Part shown: positions 6,643 to 9,039 of the stretch, in pieces | Position numbering within the stretch: the stretch's first letter is position 1 | Layout: every line of letters begins with the position of its first letter | Source of the DNA: Conexibacter sp. | Lineage (GTDB): Bacteria; Actinomycetota; Thermoleophilia; Solirubrobacterales; Solirubrobacteraceae | DNA length: 9,039 nt | Direction of reading: 5' to 3' | Assembly: GCA_025964055.1 (NCBI GenBank) | Contig: JAOPZP010000331.1 | Span: forward strand, 1 to 9,039 | The notes under the pieces: model-generated | Told to the model about the DNA's origin: nothing | Database searches by the model: none | What the model saw: the letters and a program-made list of their open reading frames with translations, nothing else | Program-made: the position numbers and the translations under genes

Positions 6643-7800
6643 ATGGACCTCCTCGAATATCAGGGCAAGCAGCTTTTCGCCCGACATGGAATCCCCGTCC
6701 CCGACGGGCGCCCGGCACGAACGGTCGACGAAGCCGTCGCTGCCGCCAAGGAAGTTGGCTTTCCCTGCGCCATCAAGGCCCAGGTGAAGATCGGTGGTCG
6801 CGGCAAGGCCGGGGGCATCAAGATCGCCTCCGACGAGGACGAGGCGCGCGAGCATTCCGGCGCAATCCTCGGCATGGACATCAAGGGCTTCACGGTCCAC
6901 GAGGTCTGGGTCGAGACCGCCGCGCCGCAGATCGAGTCCGAGTACTACGCCTCGATCGTGTTCGACCGCGGCGCCAAGGCGCCGCTGATCATGCTCAGCA
7001 CGCAGGGCGGCATGGACATCGAGGAGGTGGCCGACACCAACCCGGGCGCGATCGCCACGCTGCACGTCGACCCGCTGCTCGGCTTCCAGGACTACCACGG
7101 GCGCCGCCTGGCCTTCGAGGCCGGCGTCGACGCCGACCTGGTGCGCCCGGTCGGCGCGTTCCTGCACCAGCTCTACGGGACCTTCATCGCCGAGGAGGCG
7201 CTGCTGGTCGAGGTCAACCCGCTGATCGTCACGCCCGAGCGCAAGGTCGCCGCGCTGGACGCCAAGGTCACGCTGGACGACAACGCGCTGTTCCGCCACC
7301 CCGACAACGCCAACCTGCGCGACCCCTCCGACGAGGATCCGCAGGAGCAGATGGCGCACGAGCGCGGGCTGACCTACGTCAAGCTCGACGGCGACATCGG
7401 CATCCTGGGCAACGGCGCCGGGCTGGTCATGTCGACGCTCGACGTCGTCGCGCACTACGGCGGCGCGCCGGCCAACTTCCTCGACGCCGGCGGCGGATCG
7501 AAGGCCGAGGCCATCACCAGCGCGGTCGAGGTGATCCTGTCCGACGACAAGGTCAAGGCCGTGCTGTTCAACATCTTCGGCGGGATCACCCGCTGCGACG
7601 AGGTCGCCAACGGCCTCATCGAGGCGTTCAAGACGCTCGAGCCGTCGGTCCCGTTCGTGGTCCGCCTGGACGGCACGAACGACGTCGAGGGCCGCCGGAT
7701 CCTCGCCGACGCCGACCTTCCGAACGTCACCACCGCGGCCACGATGGACGAGGCCGCCCAGAAGGTCGTGGCGCTGGCCAAGGGAGAGGTGCTCGCATGA
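6643..7800 (+). CDS. sucC: Succinyl-CoA synthetase beta subunit
   Basis: A 385-aa subunit of succinate-CoA ligase, which interconverts succinyl-CoA and succinate with formation of ATP or GTP in the TCA cycle; it acts as a complex with SucD. The start MDLLEYQGKQLFARHGIPVP is the standard N-terminus of the family. The ATP-grasp domain shows IKAQVKIGGRGKAGG (about 44-58) and VEVNPLIV (189-196). The C-terminal ligase domain has GNGAGLVMSTLD (256-267), FNIFGGITRCDEVA (309-322) and RLDGTND (341-347). Length matches the usual 385-390 aa. The frame is open 25 codons further upstream, but that part overlaps the HAD gene and is not conserved family sequence, so 6643 is chosen. The stop overlaps sucD by 4 nt (ATGA). 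Nucleotide preference cannot be read from the sequence. Confidence 0.97.
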   Translation: MDLLEYQGKQLFARHGIPVPDGRPARTVDEAVAAAKEVGFPCAIKAQVKIGGRGKAGGIKIASDEDEAREHSGAILGMDIKGFTVHEVWVETAAPQIESEYYASIVFDRGAKAPLIMLSTQGGMDIEEVADTNPGAIATLHVDPLLGFQDYHGRRLAFEAGVDADLVRPVGAFLHQLYGTFIAEEALLVEVNPLIVTPERKVAALDAKVTLDDNALFRHPDNANLRDPSDEDPQEQMAHERGLTYVKLDGDIGILGNGAGLVMSTLDVVAHYGGAPANFLDAGGGSKAEAITSAVEVILSDDKVKAVLFNIFGGITRCDEVANGLIEAFKTLEPSVPFVVRLDGTNDVEGRRILADADLPNVTTAATMDEAAQKVVALAKGEVLA

Positions 7801-8669
7801 GCGTCCTGATCGACAACGACACCAAGCTGGTCGTCTCCGGCATCACCGGCCGCGAGGGCACGTTCCACGCGCTCAACAACCAGCGCTACGGGACCAACGT
7901 GGTCGCCGGCGTCACGCCCGGCAAGGCCGGCCAGGACGTCGAGGGCATCCCGGTGTTCAACACCTTCCGCGACGCCGTCGCGGAGACGGGCGCGAACGTC
8001 GCGATGATCTTCGTGCCGCCGCGCTTCGCCGCCGACTCGATCCTCGAGGCCGCCGACGCCGGCATCCCGCTGGTCATCTGCATCACCGAGGGCATCCCGG
8101 CGCACGACGAGCTGCGGGTCTACACCCAGCTGCAGCGCACCGGCACGCGCCTGGTGGGCCCGAACTGCCCGGGGATCCTGTCGCCGGGCAAGGCCAACGT
8201 CGGCATCATCCCCGCGTCCTTCTTCAAGGAGGGCAACGTCGGCGTCGTGTCGCGCTCGGGCACGCTGACCTACCAGATCGGCAACACGCTGGCCCAGGCC
8301 GGCTTCGGCAACTCGTCGATCGTCGGCATCGGCGGCGACCCCGTCCCGGGCTCGTCGTTCATCGACATCATCGAGCTGTTCCAGGCCGACGACCAGACCG
8401 AGCTGATCGTCCTGTCGGGCGAGATCGGCGGCGACGCCGAGGAGCGCGCGGCCGAGTACATCGCCGACAACGTCACCAAGCCCGTCGTGGCCTACATCGC
8501 CGGGTTCACCGCCCCGCCCGGCAAGACGATGGGCCACGCCGGCGCGATCGTCTCGGGCTCCAAGGGCACCGCGGCCGCCAAGGCCGAGGCGCTGGAGTCC
8601 AAGGGCGTGCGCGTCGGGCGCACGCCCACCGAGGTCGCCGACCTCGCCATGGAGATCCTCGGCCGGTGA
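7797..8669 (+). CDS. sucD: Succinyl-CoA synthetase alpha subunit
   Basis: A 290-aa subunit that binds CoA and carries the catalytic phosphohistidine of succinate-CoA ligase. The N-terminal Rossmann domain shows VSGITGREGTFH (13-24) and GVTPGKAG (38-45). CoA-ligase motifs follow: GPNCPGILSPGKANVGI (121-137), SRSGTLTYQ (152-160) and GIGGDPVPGSSFID (177-190). The active-site histidine is H247 in KTMGHAGAIVSG, matching H246 of E. coli SucD. The ATG at 7797 overlaps the sucC stop, and a strong purine-rich ribosome site (GGGAGAGG) precedes it, so translation is coupled and stoichiometry should be equal. Length is exactly that of typical SucD. Ends 5 nt before a strong hairpin. Confidence 0.97.
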   Translation: MSVLIDNDTKLVVSGITGREGTFHALNNQRYGTNVVAGVTPGKAGQDVEGIPVFNTFRDAVAETGANVAMIFVPPRFAADSILEAADAGIPLVICITEGIPAHDELRVYTQLQRTGTRLVGPNCPGILSPGKANVGIIPASFFKEGNVGVVSRSGTLTYQIGNTLAQAGFGNSSIVGIGGDPVPGSSFIDIIELFQADDQTELIVLSGEIGGDAEERAAEYIADNVTKPVVAYIAGFTAPPGKTMGHAGAIVSGSKGTAAAKAEALESKGVRVGRTPTEVADLAMEILGR

Positions 8670-8674
8670 CGGAC

Positions 8675-8711
8675 GGCGGATCGGCCACCGGCTTCCGGTG
8701 GTCGATCCGTC
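8675..8711 (+). terminator. Strong 17-bp hairpin terminator after sucD
   Basis: Bases 8675-8691 pair completely with 8695-8711 through a CTT loop. All 17 positions pair, two of them as G-U in the plus-strand RNA (8684-8702 and 8676-8710). There is no T-tract after it, as is common in high-GC actinobacteria. It closes the sucCD operon, just before the next promoter. Confidence 0.8.
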
Positions 8712-8718
8712 CCGCCGG

Positions 8719-8748
8719 TTGGCGTCCCTCTGCGCTGCCAGATACGCT
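8719..8748 (+). promoter_or_regulatory. Promoter of the last gene in the window
   Basis: TTGGCG (8719-8724) and TACGCT (8743-8748) with 18 bp between them make the best -35/-10 pair in the window. Transcription would start near 8755, immediately before a GTG at 8757. It follows the sucD terminator, so the gene downstream is an independent unit. Confidence 0.6.
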
Positions 8749-8756
8749 CGCGGGCA

Positions 8757-8840
8757 GTGGAGAGTGACGTCACTGGCTTCGCTTCCCGCTACCGCGAGAG
8801 ATCGCCACGACTATGGAGAGCGACGTCACAACGACTTTGA
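8757..8840 (+). CDS. Possible 27-codon leaderless upstream ORF
   Basis: A GTG 8 nt after the -10 box opens a frame of 27 codons ending at TGA 8838-8840. The peptide begins VESDVTGFASRY and is basic toward its end. It overlaps the start of the next gene in another frame. Its first six codons resemble those of the main gene (MESDVT), through a near-repeat of 16 nt. Whether it is translated is unknown. If the promoter call is right, a ribosome loading on the 5' end would meet this GTG first. Confidence 0.3.
   Translation: MESDVTGFASRYRERSPRLWRATSQRL
8763..8774. promoter_or_regulatory. 12-bp perfect palindrome at the transcription start, candidate operator
   Basis: AGTGACGTCACT is a perfect 12-bp palindrome placed about 8 nt after the predicted transcription start. 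The core GCGACGTCAC recurs at 8820-8829, inside the start of the next coding region. A dimeric repressor bound here would block the promoter. No regulator gene is adjacent to suggest which one. Confidence 0.4.
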
Positions 8841-9039
8841 GCGAGCTCGAGCGCAAGCTCAAGGAGCTCGAGCGGGAGCTGGAGTCGGTCGGCCGCGGCG
8901 GCGAGCTGGACACCGATCCGGCCCAGGGTGGCTGGTCGCCGCCTCCTGCCGCCCCTCCGCAGCCGGACCCGGGGCCGCCGCCGGCCGGCGCGACGCCGTT
9001 CACCGCGGCCTGGCACGGCAGCGGCGGGAGCGCCGCGGC
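8813..9039 (+). CDS. Unknown protein with N-terminal coiled coil and proline-rich segment, 5' end only
   Basis: An ATG at 8813 opens a frame that is still open at the window end (75 complete codons). The visible part begins MESDVTTTLSELERKL. Residues about 8-25 form a charged heptad segment (LSELERKLKELERELES), a likely short coiled coil. Then comes a Gly/Asp stretch, and about residues 44-62 are rich in Pro and Ala. There is no signal peptide or membrane segment so far. An upstream in-frame stop (TGA 8765-8767) limits the start to this ATG or later. The N-terminus suggests a scaffolding or envelope-associated protein whose main domain lies outside the window; I do not recognise the family. 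Confidence 0.6.
   Translation, partial: MESDVTTTLSELERKLKELERELESVGRGGELDTDPAQGGWSPPPAAPPQPDPGPPPAGATPFTAAWHGSGGSAA

Noticed and set aside
5721..7796. Large plus-strand frame leading into sucD
   Set aside because: It lies antisense to the MBL and HAD genes and out of frame with sucC; only the part from 7797 is sucD.
8153..8165. GGTGGGCCCGAAC in sucD, identical to the opening of array units
   Set aside because: It encodes the conserved VGPNCPG motif of SucD and has no partner stem; a chance match.

Overview
This is a high-GC, gene-dense actinobacterial chromosome segment. The lineage is probably Thermoleophilia (Solirubrobacter/Conexibacter-like), though that is an inference from three things: gene style, a fused biotin carboxylase-BCCP, and first genes of transcription units that lack Shine-Dalgarno sequences and carry a TA-rich -10 box only 8-12 nt before the start codon. 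No marker gene settles the taxonomy.

Layout, left to right. The 3' end of cysN (sulfate adenylyltransferase GTPase subunit) runs to 233. A gene-free stretch of about 990 bp follows (234-1222). It holds a seven-unit tandem array of 71-72 bp units (377-849), each able to form a nested two-stem hairpin, and the array is bracketed by a 39-bp imperfect inverted repeat (285-323 and 921-959). The right part of this stretch holds further hairpins and palindromes leading to accC. The plus strand then carries the fused acyl-CoA carboxylase alpha subunit (1223-3004), an RNase Z-like MBL-fold hydrolase (3009-3758), a hotdog thioesterase-like protein (3783-4229) and a GNAT acetyltransferase (4229-4717). 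A minus-strand operon converges on these. Read from its promoter it encodes a haloacid-dehalogenase-type HAD protein (6599-5922), a second MBL-fold protein with an altered metal motif (5908-5129) and a VOC/glyoxalase-like protein (5132-4778) that has an apparent 1-nt frameshift near its C-terminus. Divergent from the HAD gene is sucC-sucD (6643-8669), the succinyl-CoA synthetase pair. It ends in a strong 17-bp hairpin. The last 360 bp hold a good promoter, a 12-bp palindrome, a short upstream ORF and the start of a coiled-coil/proline-rich protein that runs off the window.

Functionally most of the window is central metabolism: sulfate activation, acyl-CoA carboxylation and the TCA cycle. It also contains a small accessory operon (HAD + MBL + VOC) that looks like small-molecule detoxification or catabolism. 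The least explained part is the structured repeat region between cysN and accC. Its hairpins persist although the inner stem comes in two different sequences, and the few departures from Watson-Crick pairing that still pair are G-U wobbles in the plus-strand sense. This hints at a transcribed, structured RNA, but a REP/BIME-like DNA element is equally possible from sequence alone.
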